A DNA stretch of 64,000 nucleotides, taken from positions 408,735-472,734 of the forward strand of contig MU001680.1 in assembly GCA_010093515.1 (NCBI GenBank). The letters are read 5' to 3'. Below are positions 22,787 through 33,957 of this stretch, one piece after another. The notes under the pieces are model-generated. The model searched no databases. It was not told the origin of the DNA and was given only the letters and a program-made list of their open reading frames with translations. The position numbers were made by a program, and so were the translations under genes. The stretch comes from Lineolata rhizophorae. Taxonomy: Eukaryota; Ascomycota; Dothideomycetes; Lineolatales; Lineolataceae. How positions within the stretch are numbered: position 1 is the stretch's first letter; each line of letters begins with the position of its first letter.

Positions 22787-23744
22787 TGTAGCTGGTTGCA
22801 ATGAGAATGAGACGAGTCGCAGCCGTAGAAAGGAGGGAGCATCAAGGATTCGATAAAGTCTGTGTCTTAACGTTGGTGAAGCTCCACGCGCGGGGTTTCC
22901 CCGGTTATCTAGGAAAGCTACAAAGTTACTTCCATCCTCACCGGTCGGATGAGATGACCACCAGGCAGACAAGGCACTCATGCGGGTGGCCGGGGTCTGG
23001 CCTGACCGACGCGGCTTTTCTCCGTTGTCACGATGCTACTGGGCTCCGGCGAGCTGGTCATTCGCCGACGAGAGAGGCGAGGCTGAATTGCTCCTCGCGG
23101 CGGAAGCGCGTGGATACGCGTAGACTCGCGTCGGCATGGCTTACGGAACCAAGGCATGTGTATGCAGTCGGCGTTGAATTGGCGAGTGGTGATGCCGCTG
23201 GGGATGACTGGCGGAGGATGCAGGCGTGGATTGGGTGGTTTTGCGCGCTGGCCCGCCCGCGGGGCAGCGGGACGCCATGCCGAGCCGCGGTGCCCCGCCT
23301 AGGCGAACAACCTCAAAGAACGCCCTTCGGCCCAAACCGCGCCGGCCGAGCGACTTCTGCGAGGTTAAATTCCCTGAAGAACAATCCGAGCGGCTCTTCT
23401 CCAGGGCATGTGCAGCCGGGCGGGCTGCAGGCGTTGCCGGAGAGAAGTTAGGTAGCACTGGGCCGTTATCTGCCGCCCGGAGACGGCGGCGGCGGGGCTT
23501 AGCGCACCCCGCGGCGCAGCACTCCAGGTGATTCACAAGTTCCCAAGGCAAGTCGCTATTGCCTGCTGCACCCCCGCCATCATTGGAGGCACTCGCCCGG
23601 CCAGCCAGCCGCGGCGATACAGTCCTGGGTCTGCCCGGGTTCAGCCTTTGCGTCCAAGCCCGCCCGAGTGGCTGCCTGCGTCCTGGACAGGGCGAGCTCT
23701 GTGCCTGTGCCACGGACCGGCGTCCCTCTCGCCCGCCTACTACT
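22787..23744. promoter_or_regulatory. Divergent promoter region
   Basis: 958 bp between the STAND-N gene (-) and the DUF7730-like gene (+). The right half is GC-rich. Long frames on both strands here are compositional; none shows a domain. Confidence 0.45.
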
Positions 23745-24797
23745 ATGCTCTCTCTTGCCTCCGTCTTCCTCTTCCTCTTCTTCGCCATGTCCGCCCTCCG
23801 CGTCGCCCGTCTCCGCGCCCAAAAGATGGAGCAGGCCAAGCAGAGCGGCCAATCCGAGCCACCCGACTCGCCGCTGCTGCGCTCGCCTAGCGACTACATC
23901 ACGTACGACAACTCGCACCCGCAGACGCAGTCGCCGCTCTTCGGCGTCATCCCGGCCGAGATCCGCAACCTTATCTACGAGTTCACGCTGGCCCAGGCCG
24001 AGGACGGCGAGCACTACCCGCCCAACGCCTACTACTATCGGCCGGGGTACCGCCGGCGCGGCCGCGTGCATGCGCAGCTGCTCCTGACGTGCCGGCGCGT
24101 CTACGGCGAGACGCACGGGCTGCCGATGCGGCTGGCAACGCATCCGTTTTGGCACTCGCGCGGGCCGCCGCACGCCTACCGGCTCAAGCTGCTCAACTTC
24201 CTCCGGCTGACGCCCAAGAACCTGCGCGACCTCGAACACGTGCAGTTCTTCACCCAGCTGTGGTGGCTCGAGCAGGGCAAGCTGTCGGCCGACTACCTCA
24301 ACCAGCCGCGCTTCCAGCCCCGCCGCATCACGATCACCATCCGCCACTCGGACTGGTGGTACTGGGAGAAGGACCACGCGCTCAAGATCGAGGACGCCTG
24401 GGTCGACCGCTTCAGGGGCCCGGCCACCCTGAGGCTGCTCACCATGGAGTTCGAGACCATCGAGCGCAAGGCGGGCCAGCTGGACAACATCGTCGCGAAG
24501 CAGGTGCCGAAGTGGAAATTCAAGCGGAGGAACACCACTCCGCTGGTTTTGCCGCGGGACGTGCAGGTCAATGGCATGACCATCCCTCTCGACGAGCCCC
24601 CGGTGGTTTCGTCCTGGGTTGGTCGAGCGGACCTAGACGGCATAGAGTGGCCGCGGAGTCTGCACACATACGGTCGGGACAGAATGATGAAGTACCACGT
24701 CGTTTCCCTGAACTGGCGGCCAGAACTGGATCTATCGAAGCTGGACATCACGAAGGGAGATTTGAAGCGCCAGATCCTGCATCTGCGTGATCTTTGA
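23745..24797 (+). CDS. DUF7730/2EXR-like protein with N-terminal membrane anchor
   Basis: Single-exon gene, 350 aa. The start at 23745 gives a hydrophobic N-terminal segment (MLSLASVFLFLFFAMSAL, followed by Arg/Lys), a signal anchor or transmembrane helix. Residues about 60-160 carry the fungal block FGVIPAEIRNLIYEFTLA, then LLLTCRRVYGETHGLP and ATHPFWHSRGPP. This 'IPAEIRNLIYE ... LLLTCRRVYGE' pattern defines a large ascomycete family of unknown biochemical role, related to F-box-like 2EXR/DUF7730 proteins. The remainder has conserved-looking Trp/Arg/Asp-rich motifs (ITIRHSDWWYWEKDHAL, RFRGPATLRLLTMEFET). The frame opens further upstream, but that part is Pro/Arg-rich and lacks family sequence. 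The membrane anchor is unusual compared with soluble relatives. Confidence 0.8.
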   Translation: MLSLASVFLFLFFAMSALRVARLRAQKMEQAKQSGQSEPPDSPLLRSPSDYITYDNSHPQTQSPLFGVIPAEIRNLIYEFTLAQAEDGEHYPPNAYYYRPGYRRRGRVHAQLLLTCRRVYGETHGLPMRLATHPFWHSRGPPHAYRLKLLNFLRLTPKNLRDLEHVQFFTQLWWLEQGKLSADYLNQPRFQPRRITITIRHSDWWYWEKDHALKIEDAWVDRFRGPATLRLLTMEFETIERKAGQLDNIVAKQVPKWKFKRRNTTPLVLPRDVQVNGMTIPLDEPPVVSSWVGRADLDGIEWPRSLHTYGRDRMMKYHVVSLNWRPELDLSKLDITKGDLKRQILHLRDL

Positions 24798-26834
24798 GCA
24801 GCTCATGAATGCACTTCACACTGCTCGTATGATGCAGAATCCATGTTTCTTTTCTGGCGTCATTAGCCCGGAGTTCCGGCGGCTTCTTTTCCATTTCTTT
24901 AACCTTAACCAATTTGGATTTTTTTTTTCTTTTCCTTCCAGCAAACCACCGTGATATCCTCGGGCAAAGCGTTTGATCATACCTACGTATTCGCTGGCGC
25001 GTCTCATCATCTAGCTTCGGACGTTTCCTGAGTGTTGAATCATACGTATAGATACGATCAGGCGGGCGTTATGGAGTGCGAGGATCTCAATTTCAGTACG
25101 TACCCTAGATTAATGAAATGCAGGTCACGGCTTTTGAATCAACTAAGTGCAGAACACTTTGGCTAGCTTGCAATGGACTAGCTCCTTCGTAATGCATTCT
25201 GATAGCGGGAAAGTGCGTGGTCATGATACGTTGTCTGAGAAATGCTCGGAATCAGACTGCCAATTCCATGTGGTGATATCATGAGGAACTAAGGAGAAGT
25301 TAGCAATGATTGACGAAGTGTTTTTGGCCATGGATGCTACTGAGTTGGACCAGCAAAGAAAGATGTGCGTGGAAAGAACGCCAACGTGGAAACGCCTGGA
25401 CGAATTCGATTCTATAATTGCAATATGACCCATTTTAAAATTATTTTATAACCTATATCTCGGAGGCACAGATTTTATTAATGAAGGTTTCTCAAGTCAA
25501 CGCTCGGCGGCGCGAGACCGACAAGTTACACTACCACCCCCGCCGCCGAGCCCACGCCACAAGCCAGCTTCTGCTGAGCTCACTGAACAGCAGTGCGCTC
25601 TCTCGATCGATTTTGAGTGCTTTGTGTCGCCAGTATTGTACGCCAGTATCCTCCTGTGGAGAATTTCTGGAGAATCTTTGCTAAATATACTTTTTGCGTG
25701 GTCTTGATACCATGTTCGATAATCTCCAGCGAGTGTTATCTGCTCGCCCCCTCACTCCTGAAGCGACGATCAAAACGTGCCTCAACTCTCTAATCCCAAC
25801 CCATGCGTCAAAACAAGAATTCCGAGCCTCCCATATGCGCTTGAAATATAGAGGCCACGCCCGGCTATCTCCAGGCGGTTTTAGATTTGCAATGGCATCT
25901 GTGCGCGGCGGGCCTCCCCGTTCCGACAGAGTGGTTCCAGCCAGCGGACGGACTGCAAATAGAAAGCCTGACCCCTGCATTCATTAAGTCGAATCGGAAA
26001 TAACAACCTCCTTTGGTCTTAAGGTCGCGGAAGTGATAGCCGCCGATCAATGCGCCGGAAAATTTCCACAGGCTCGGGACTGACCAAGACTGAGTTCAGA
26101 TTATGTTGTTGGCTTGCGTTGTGGCTAATAGCCTGTTTTGTTAAAACCGATTTGTCCATGTACTATGATCGGCATTCTGAATCGAGAACTTTGGAATAGC
26201 TATTTTGGGAAGCCTTAGGGGCCTATTCTCTTCTTACCGCCAGAAGGTATATTCAATCTTGAAAGAGTCAGCTACGAGAAAGGGTCACTGCGAACTAGCC
26301 ATCCATGCGCTTCGTAATAAGCCCAAATGTTATTTCCATTGTAATTTAGCACAGCTAAAATGCTTTGCACCTGAAATCGTAGCGCTCATGATGGGTCTGG
26401 CTAAGAAAATTATTCTATGAGGCCGTGTCATAGGGATCTAATGGACATTTAATCATAGCTTTTAGTCCTGCGTCCGCTAATGTGAACCTTCGCAACTGAC
26501 ATGTGCGTAGAAGCTCTAAAAACAAGGCGTAAAGAGACTGAACAGAGCGCATCAAGTCCGTCAAAAGACAAAATAAATCTAGTGGTATCTAAATCTTGCG
26601 ATAGAGTTCGCGTATCGGTTATTGATCGCCCATAAAATGGCGTTCTTAAAGACCTTGGAGGCTGAGAGCAACAAAGGAAAATTAAATGGTAGACCTAGGT
26701 ATTGACTAGGATGAAGCACAGAAGAGCCATGAAAAGAAAAATAAACTAGTTGGTGACGAACAAACGAGACCAAATACTAGTAAATCATTACAGGAAATAA
26801 AGCAGAAATAGAAGACAAACCATATCTGCCACAT
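24798..26834. other. 2-kb convergent spacer
   Basis: Mostly AT-rich. It should hold the 3' UTRs of the flanking convergent genes. The GC-richer part 25480-25990 opens frames on both strands (about 97-99 aa), but they lack domains and splice support. No RNA gene or repeat was recognised. Confidence 0.45.
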
Positions 26835-28599
26835 CTACATGTGCTCAACGGTGGCATGTCTTTTCTCCCGCAGGTCTTGAACTGTCTTTGCTCGAGGCAA
26901 AGGCACTATGGACTTGCTTAGTGAATTCTGCGATTTTGCTGCGATGGTGGAAACTGATAATGAGGGCGGTAGGTAAGGAAGAGTTCCTATTACAAGGACC
27001 TGCGTAGGCTTTGCGAGCGGGAAATGCAAAGGACGCAAGTGGCGTGGAACTTTCAAAGAACACGCAATACACCGCGGCCGGCGATGGCGCACCCAGAGCA
27101 TGAGAATGAAAACCGAAGCTGCCACAAACGTCATTCCGGCAAATACCTGTGGGCAGAGGTACTCGCGGCCCTGATCAGGTGAACGGCGAAGCTTGAGTGC
27201 AATGACTTCTGCAACTATTCATGGTCAGAATAAGCCAATCACGCCATATTTAGATTTTGAAACTTACAGCCTGTTGGTAGAGCAATCGTGCACCAGCACA
27301 GACTGAGAGCGGAAGGTGTGTCTCTGAGACCCACAACTTCAGCGCATAATGGACCGATGGTCTACACGAAGTAGTTAGCGACATATGCGAGGTAAGGAAC
27401 GAGCTAAAAGGGAGGAACTTACAGCCCAGAAAACGCCGATCATAGGTCCACTCAAAACGCAGAAAAGGGCTGTGATTGCGAACTCTTGCGCAGGTATCCA
27501 AGTCGTGAAAATGCACAGTCCGCAAAAGAATGTAATTGTGCCTGCCACTTCGATCCTGCCGAAACGATCGCTGAGAACTCCGATAAATGGTCTTCCCAAT
27601 GCCGTGCCAGCATTTAGGATCATCGCACTCGCAGCCATTTGCTTAGAGCTAAGCCCAATTGATCTAGAGAAGTCCGGCATGCTGAAAAGGACAGTCATGA
27701 AACCGAACATGCTCATGAATGACCAGCCCAGTAGAAGGATCACTTTAGGTTGCTGGAGTAGGCTAAGATCAAAGGCTCGCATCTTCGGCTTGGTCGGCGA
27801 ACGGCGACTGCGAGTAAAAGCGGTGGCTACCAGGTTGAGGACACCACTAGTGATTCCCACAACACGTAGCGCCCAGGGAAGCCCAACGCTCCAGATCATG
27901 GAATCAAGTGCATGGGCAAAAATGAGCCCACCCACGCCGGCCCCCGCGCTGGCAAGGCCATTGGCCAGGGAGCGCTTTTTAGTGAACCATTCCGGAATCA
28001 CTGTGATGGATGGGATGAAGAGAAATCCAACACCGAAGCCAACAAGCACGCCTTGGCTAAGATAGATCGTCCATATTTTCTTCGAGTATGAAGCAATGAT
28101 GAAGCCGCCCGTCTGAAGGACCACTCCCATGAGCATGGGAATTTGCACGCCCAGATTCCGTGTCAATATTGTGACTGGGGACGCGACAACCATGGCCATG
28201 CTGAAGTTTAGGCCGCCAATAAAAGCATAGTCGACTACGGTTGCTTCGGGAAATATTTTGTTGTTCAAATAATGGGCCAGGCATACAGCGTATGACTAAC
28301 GACGTTAGACGACTTCAAGGTAAATAAACACTAGACAAGAAACTTACAGCAACCACGCCCCAAGTGGAGACAAAAACGACGAACACACAGAGAACATTAA
28401 CCCATCCATATCCACCATCGAGAATGAAGTGCGCCTCGTCTCCAGACAATTCCGTGGACTCGAATGTCGCACTTGCACTTGAGATGCTGGACGTGTCTCC
28501 AGTGCGATTCACGTTAAACCCGAGATCTGGCTCGTCGCCGAAGTCAACGTGAGGATGATACGAGGAGGGTCGGACGCCCGCTTCTAGCCTCTTCTCCAT
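26835..28599 (-). CDS. MFS transporter, monocarboxylate-porter type
   Basis: 532 aa from four exons: 28599-28348, 28295-27423, 27361-27268, 27214-26835. Donors are GTAAGT in all three introns (52, 61 and 53 nt). The N-terminus (about 65 aa) is hydrophilic, followed by DGGYGWVNVLCVFVVFVSTW, the entry to TM1 typical of MCT-like (TCDB 2.A.1.13) fungal MFS proteins. Further landmarks: SQGVLVGFGVGFLFIPSITV, FTKKRSLANGLASAGAGVGG, LSDRFGRIEVAGTI and GPLCAEVVGLRDTPSALSL. Twelve spans are expected. A basic C-terminal tail of about 75 residues follows the last span. The substrate cannot be read from sequence; relatives move monocarboxylates or riboflavin, or are orphans. It is divergent from SUB1, with no cluster context. 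Confidence 0.9.
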
Positions 28600-30133
28600 T
28601 TCGCTAGAACTCCGTAATTAAAGAGAATATGAGAAAATAGATGCGAATTGAGAGGGAAAAATAAAGCGTAGGTGAACAAGTGAAGAGGAATGTCACATAG
28701 GCCGGGGCCAGGACAGCCGTCAAGAGGTAAGGTCATTTTGGCTCGGGGTGTAGCCTCCCGCGAGGCTCTTAAAGACAATCCAATATGCGCAAGAGCGCAG
28801 ATAAAACAAGGTTTTGCCCGGGTCCGGTTGAGGCGGAAGATTGAGGCGGTTTCTACGTTTGTTCTGTTCCGAACAAAAATAGTCTTGGCGCCAACGCTGT
28901 GGATCAACAACTTAGAGCTGGGAGCATGACCGGGGTCCCACAAAATGTGATGCTTGACATTTTTTGATGTTTCTTTCTTTGAAAGTCCAAGACGAATCAT
29001 ATGAGTATAAATAGCCTCGAAACACAATGGGAATGACGTGCCGGACTGCCTCCTGGCCAGGGCTTGTACAGGGGCTGACGATATCCGCCCGCCCGGGAGG
29101 AGCCGCAAGGAACCAAGACGCCTAGATTATACCGGTAGAACATTCTTCGCTATATCTCATCTCAAGGCGCGATAACGAGTAGTCCCCTTCCGGCGTGCCA
29201 AGCTATGATTCGAACCACTTTGAGCGAACTGTTCTATTTCGGACTAGACTAGGGTAAATAAACCTCGGGACCTACGCATCGTGACTATGGTACTGAGTGG
29301 CGGCTAGCAAAACTTGAGATAGAAGAAACTCTGAGTACTGTTTGCGAAGCACGTCGGCAGCACGGTCAACAAGAATTGTAACAGCAAGCGGCCGCTTCTG
29401 GGGTCAGAAAAGAACTAAGGGATTGGCCGCAATAGGCTCTAGTTGATAAGGAAGGTGAGGCACTTAGGTGCGCTGGATACTACATAGTGAAGTAGATTCA
29501 CATGAGGATAGACAATTCCAAATGCCTTGTTCAACAGCAGCTTTGTCGACGTTATTCTGCTTGTAAGAAGCGATTGTTGGATCCTTTGGTCAAAAAGCTT
29601 CATTGGCGGAGCGGCTCTGGCGACACGCTATGGCAGAGGGTACAAAGTTAGAAAAGTAGCCTAGACTAATAGTCCCACCGAGATAAAAATGTTGGGAAAG
29701 CGACAGACCCATGATGACTTCATTTACGCCGCAAAAGCCTGATGATGGGCCTCTCTGGCGGTGTCGGCGGTGCCCTGGGAGCGCGTAGAAGACTACCCGT
29801 GGATGGAAAACGGGTCGGACCTCGAGCCGCGACGGCCCGTCTAAAATTAAGCTGGCACGGAGCTCTTGGCCAGCACGGGGTTCTTGGCATTCGGCGCTGA
29901 AGAAAGCCCGCCTCCGGCGCACAGGGGCGCGACACGAGACGCGTGAGCTGGGAGGAACGCGCCAAGCCTGATGACGCCAGCCGCTTTTGAACGTCGTGGC
30001 GCATTCTTTTTGTTTGCGTTAGAGAACAAACGTGCTTCGGCTTTGACGCACAAAAGTGCCGCAGCGCGCCATCTTCTCCCCCCGCTTCCATTTTCTTGAT
30101 TAAATCTGCAATCTGCGTTTGCAAGGCGATACA
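28600..30133. promoter_or_regulatory. Divergent spacer between the MFS and SUB1 genes
   Basis: 1.5 kb. Frames on the minus strand near 29590-30130 are antisense to the SUB1 5' region and show no domain. A tRNA-like B-box match at about 29206 was checked and rejected. No other structure was recognised. Confidence 0.45.
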
Positions 30134-30772
30134 ATGGGCTTAAATACGCGCAAACGTTCTGCTTCCCTCGGATCCGACGCGGCGGACGGAAGCCCTCCTA
30201 CGGCCAAGGGCACGAAGCAGCAATCGAAGAGGGCGAAAACGGCCAAAACTACGCCTCAAATCGGAGTCGCCCAGAAAGATAGTGAGGGCAATGACTACTT
30301 TACCGTACGTCTCTTGGTGAATTGCGTGCAATTTGTCAGATTTCTTTGGCTGACTCTGGAGGACAGCTCTCTAAAGGTCGGAATGAACGTCGAGTTGCTA
30401 TATCTCAATTCAAGGATCAGACCTTGATTAGCATTCGCGAATACTACGAGAAGGACGGCAAATCAATGCCCGGAAAGAAGGTGAATAAGAACTAGCATAC
30501 GTAGTGCCAGAACTTCAGCTTTCCGTGAACTGACATCTGTCTTTCAGGGAATCTCTCTTACGAAAGAGCAATTTAGCGCCTTGATCACTTGCCTCCCAAA
30601 TATTGAGGCTGTCCTTAGTAGCAAAGGCGAGTCTCTCCCGCGGCCATCGTACGATGAAGCGCCAGCTGCGGCTACAAGCGAACCCAAACCCGATTCTGGC
30701 GGCGAGCCATCGAAACCACCTAAGAAGAACATTGAAGCAACGAGCGATGAAGACGAGGAATCGGAGGCCTAA
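30134..30772 (+). CDS. SUB1: PC4/Sub1 transcriptional coactivator
   Basis: 169-aa nuclear single-strand DNA-binding coactivator of RNA polymerase II. Exons 30134-30304, 30367-30480 and 30548-30772, all phase 0 (donors GTACGT, GTGAAT; acceptors GACAG, TTCAG). The N-terminal 45 residues are basic and Ser/Lys-rich. The PC4 fold spans about residues 53-115: NDYFT joined to LSKGRNERRVAISQFKDQ, then TLISIREYYEKDGKSMPGKK and GISLTKEQFSALITCLPNI, all matching the family. The tail is acidic (ATSDEDEESEA). The ATG at 30134 gives MGLNTRKR, a usual basic start. An alternative reading without the second exon's frame gives a truncated protein and was discarded. Confidence 0.94.
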
Positions 30773-31144
30773 AATGCTACTACTCGTGGGCAGAATCTCA
30801 TTTTAGTCTATGGCGTAATTCGTTTCTATTTGGGATCACACGGAGAGGACAAAATCGTGGGCTATGGACTATGGCGTGGCACTAAATGACTTGCATCGGT
30901 CCTGTGGTTGGCATTGTGCAAGGCAGGCGAGATAGCTCGAGCCCTAATGAATGACAATGAAGCTTTCATTGAGAGTATAGGGTATTCGTACAGTGTGGAC
31001 TAGCGACTCCAAGTGACAATTATAGTGCCATCACAGCATAGGAACATGTGCATTAGCATTGACGGCCAAGTCCAGAGCATGACGGTGCCTCATTATGTAC
31101 AGATAATTCTAAGCTTTCCGAGCTAACGCCGGGCAACTATGGCT
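30773..31144. other. Convergent 3' spacer
   Basis: 372 bp between SUB1 (+) and the desaturase (-). Only 3' UTR-like sequence was seen. Confidence 0.5.
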
Positions 31145-32901
31145 CTAGTGCATCCCAAGGTCTTCGGACGTCGCCACAACTCTTTGGCATTCTGCGAAAA
31201 TCTTTGCTTGCCGACCAATGTCCGCCATCCTTCCAAGGACAACCCCATTGCCCCGCGCAAATCCGTAGATGGCATAAGGAATTCCTACGTCTTTGCAAAA
31301 ATCAATGACCAAATTTTGCGTGCGACGAAGGTTATGCCGCGGAATCCGGGGGTAAAGATGGTGGACGGCCTGGAACTGGAGCCCACCGTGGAAAAAATCA
31401 AGCCACCGAGGACAGTCGACGTCCATCGTAGTGCGCAGCATCTTCTGAGGGAAACTCTCGCCTTGCCCAAGATCAGCTGTGCTCATAGCAAAATGTGAGA
31501 GAGTTATTTGGACGTGCAGTGGTGATGAGGCAATGTGAGAAGCCAAGACAAAGGCGAGGCGGCCTGAAGTTGTGGGGATGGCCTTGTATACGATGCCATA
31601 TCCAAACCACGTCCAGAAAAACGCTTGACCAACAAGTTCTAACCAGCGATGCCACCACGCAGGGCCTTTTCGCGGAGCCTGTCCCCCGAGGAGGTATTCA
31701 AAACTTAGCCTGTACAAGTTAAACCTGCCGAAGGCGAGTATGATGTAGTAAAGGAAGTGCTGATACGGTATAAGGAATCGCGCGAACCCGTCATACGCCA
31801 TTACGCGATCATAGTATGACGACCGCAGGGACTTGAAAAATCGATGAGAAATAGCAAAAAAGGGGAGGTGCTCAATGTCCGGGTCATGTTCGGGGGAATT
31901 CGTGACGATGTGATGGACGTTGTGACTTCGCTTCCACCACCCGATGCTGAGACCACCACAAAAGTCGGCGATAATAATCCCAATAACTGTGTCGACATGA
32001 AAGTTGTGCGTTATCCCGATGTGGCCTGCATCATGGGCGGTGAAAACAAGCTGGTGCCAGAGGAATCCTAGGAAGATACCGCTCGTCGTGTACCAGCCGT
32101 ACCGCAAAAAAATCATCGAAAGAGCGAATAGGGCGACATAAGAGCAGCATTCAAGGTAGTACGCATAGTAGGGGCACTGATACAGTCCTTCCTCCCGGAT
32201 TCGCTTCTCGAGCGCCCGATACTTCTGTACAATGTCGTCTTGGACCTCGGGAGCGAGCGAAGGGTACTTCGAGAGATCCAACTCTATTTCCTCGAGAGTC
32301 CTAGCATCGAAATGTGACAGTTTTGGCTCAACAGCGGTATCATCTAGGTCAATAGACGAGATAGATGCGGAGGATGGCTGGGACTGGATCAATTTTGTCC
32401 CTTTGCGCTGGTATGGTGAACCCGTGGGCGGAGCCTCGACCGGCTCGAAAATTGGCGAAGGCTCCTCCGAAGACTCAAGAGTCGACTCTTCAGCTTCGCT
32501 AATGTCCACAGTATTGTCAAGCTCAGATGACTCCTCTGGGAACAGTTTCCGGAATTTCCCACCCTGGATCGGAGGCACAAAATTCGTCCAGCGTCCTTCG
32601 ATGCGCCCCATCCGATAAGACTTCATACGTTCTTTCGCTTCTGTAGAATGAAGACTGAAGATAAAACCCTGTGTTTAGTAGCGAGAACTAGACATCTAGA
32701 GCAGTGGACATACGCATTGACTTCATCCGTTGCATCGCGACCAACCATATGTTTGATGGACTTATCACCACCCGGGTGGTAGGGAAGCCATGCATCAGCT
32801 TTGATGAGATAACCGTCGAGAACGAAAATCGTTCTGCCATCAGCTATCAAGGCCTCAACTTCTCGTCGGGTATACACCGCATCTTTGGACTTGCTCCCCA
32901 T
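31145..32901 (-). CDS. Delta-8 sphingolipid desaturase (cytochrome b5 fusion)
   Basis: 565-aa ER membrane enzyme that puts a double bond at C8 of the long-chain base of glucosylceramides. Exons 32901-32714 and 32654-31145 (donor GTATGT, acceptor TTCAG). Residues 8-85 form a cytochrome b5 domain with heme ligands H42 (HPGG) and H65 (NALHS); the second ligand region is restored only by the chosen splice. A Ser/Glu-rich linker (about 95-175) leads to the desaturase with three His boxes: HDAGH (270-274), HNVHH (307-311) and QAVHH near 493. The Gln of the last box is typical of front-end and delta-8 sphingolipid desaturases. The start at 32901 gives MGSKSKDAVYTRREVEALI, a normal family start. Product position is inferred from family. 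Confidence 0.93.
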
Positions 32902-33957
32902 GGCGCCTTCTTTCAGCGTGATTTCTCGAAGAGCATTCACAACTTCTGGTTTTAGACGGAAATGCAAAGACAGGAGTGTGATGCAAAAATCGCAAACAGT
33001 ACTAAATGGACTGATTTCCGGTGTTGATTTGTGGAGAGTTGGGCACTCCGTACGGATAGGAGCAAAAGCTGCTGCCTAAGGTTGGTTGGTTTGAGTGCGC
33101 TAGGACCACGTGGGGTCAGGCGTGCGCGGCACGCCGGCATTCGTACGTAGTAAGGGACCGCCAAGGTCAAAGGTTCGCATTCTTTGCTCACAACCAGTGG
33201 GCTCTAGATCTGAAAATCTTACAAGATCTTTAAACCTGTATAACAAACCTAGAGAACGTTGATTTTGTAATATGCAGTTGGGGATTACGAATTTTCTTTT
33301 ATGAACTTTGTAATGGTGCCGATCACGTGCACCCAAAGGATGGACCCTGAGAACGGTATTTCCATCCGCCACGAGCCGAGAGCGCAAAAGTTTCTTGGCT
33401 ACCGATGAAATTCTCGCATAACCTGGCCCTGGAGCAGGTTGCATAACGGTTCTAGCCGTTTTACCCGGGAGGAAAGCTGATAGTACGCGCCTCGAGACAA
33501 TAAGCCCAAGACGCAAGTTGCCTTTCCACTCTTTTCAGATCCACGTGCGATTAGGTATCTCAACTACACGCCGGAGGCCTCCGTGCTCCGATGATTCGCA
33601 CCTTGCCCGGATGGGGATAGTGCGTCATAAGCCACATCTTGGGAGCACGCTACTTGGCACTCAGGTGATTGTTTTCTTCCTGCACCTGCCTCTTAGGTGC
33701 ATTGAAATCGTGACCGTCACTTCAGAGAGCGCTGACAGGGCCATTTCAAGTTGGTGAATAAAAGCCTTCTAGATTTGCGTCCGGTCCGTAGCTTTCTCCT
33801 TGTGTTTTCAAGGCAACTTTCCACCTTTTTGGTTGTTTCTTCCCGCAGTTTTTTCCCGCAGTTTTTTCCCGCAGTGTCTTCCCGCAGTTTCTAAGGCCTG
33901 TTTAATTAGTAGATAAATTTTCAGTCTTCAACATATTTCCAACTACCTTGAGTCATC
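32902..33957. promoter_or_regulatory. Divergent promoter region, desaturase / phosphomutase
   Basis: About 1.06 kb between outward-facing start codons. Its right end holds CT-rich sequence and a 13-bp tandem repeat (listed separately) shortly before the phosphomutase ATG. The rest shows no gene. Confidence 0.5.
33842..33887 (+). repeat. 13-bp tandem repeat, four copies of a CCCGCAG unit
   Basis: CCCGCAG starts at 33842, 33855, 33868 and 33881, exactly 13 bp apart, joined by T-rich linkers (TTTTTT twice, TGTCTT once). The array ends 70 bp before the phosphomutase ATG. Each unit looks like a pyrimidine tract followed by CAG. Confidence 0.9.

Noticed and set aside
29195-29215. Possible tRNA B box (GATTCGAACC) on the minus strand
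   Set aside because: The T-stem does not pair and no acceptor or anticodon stem can be drawn.
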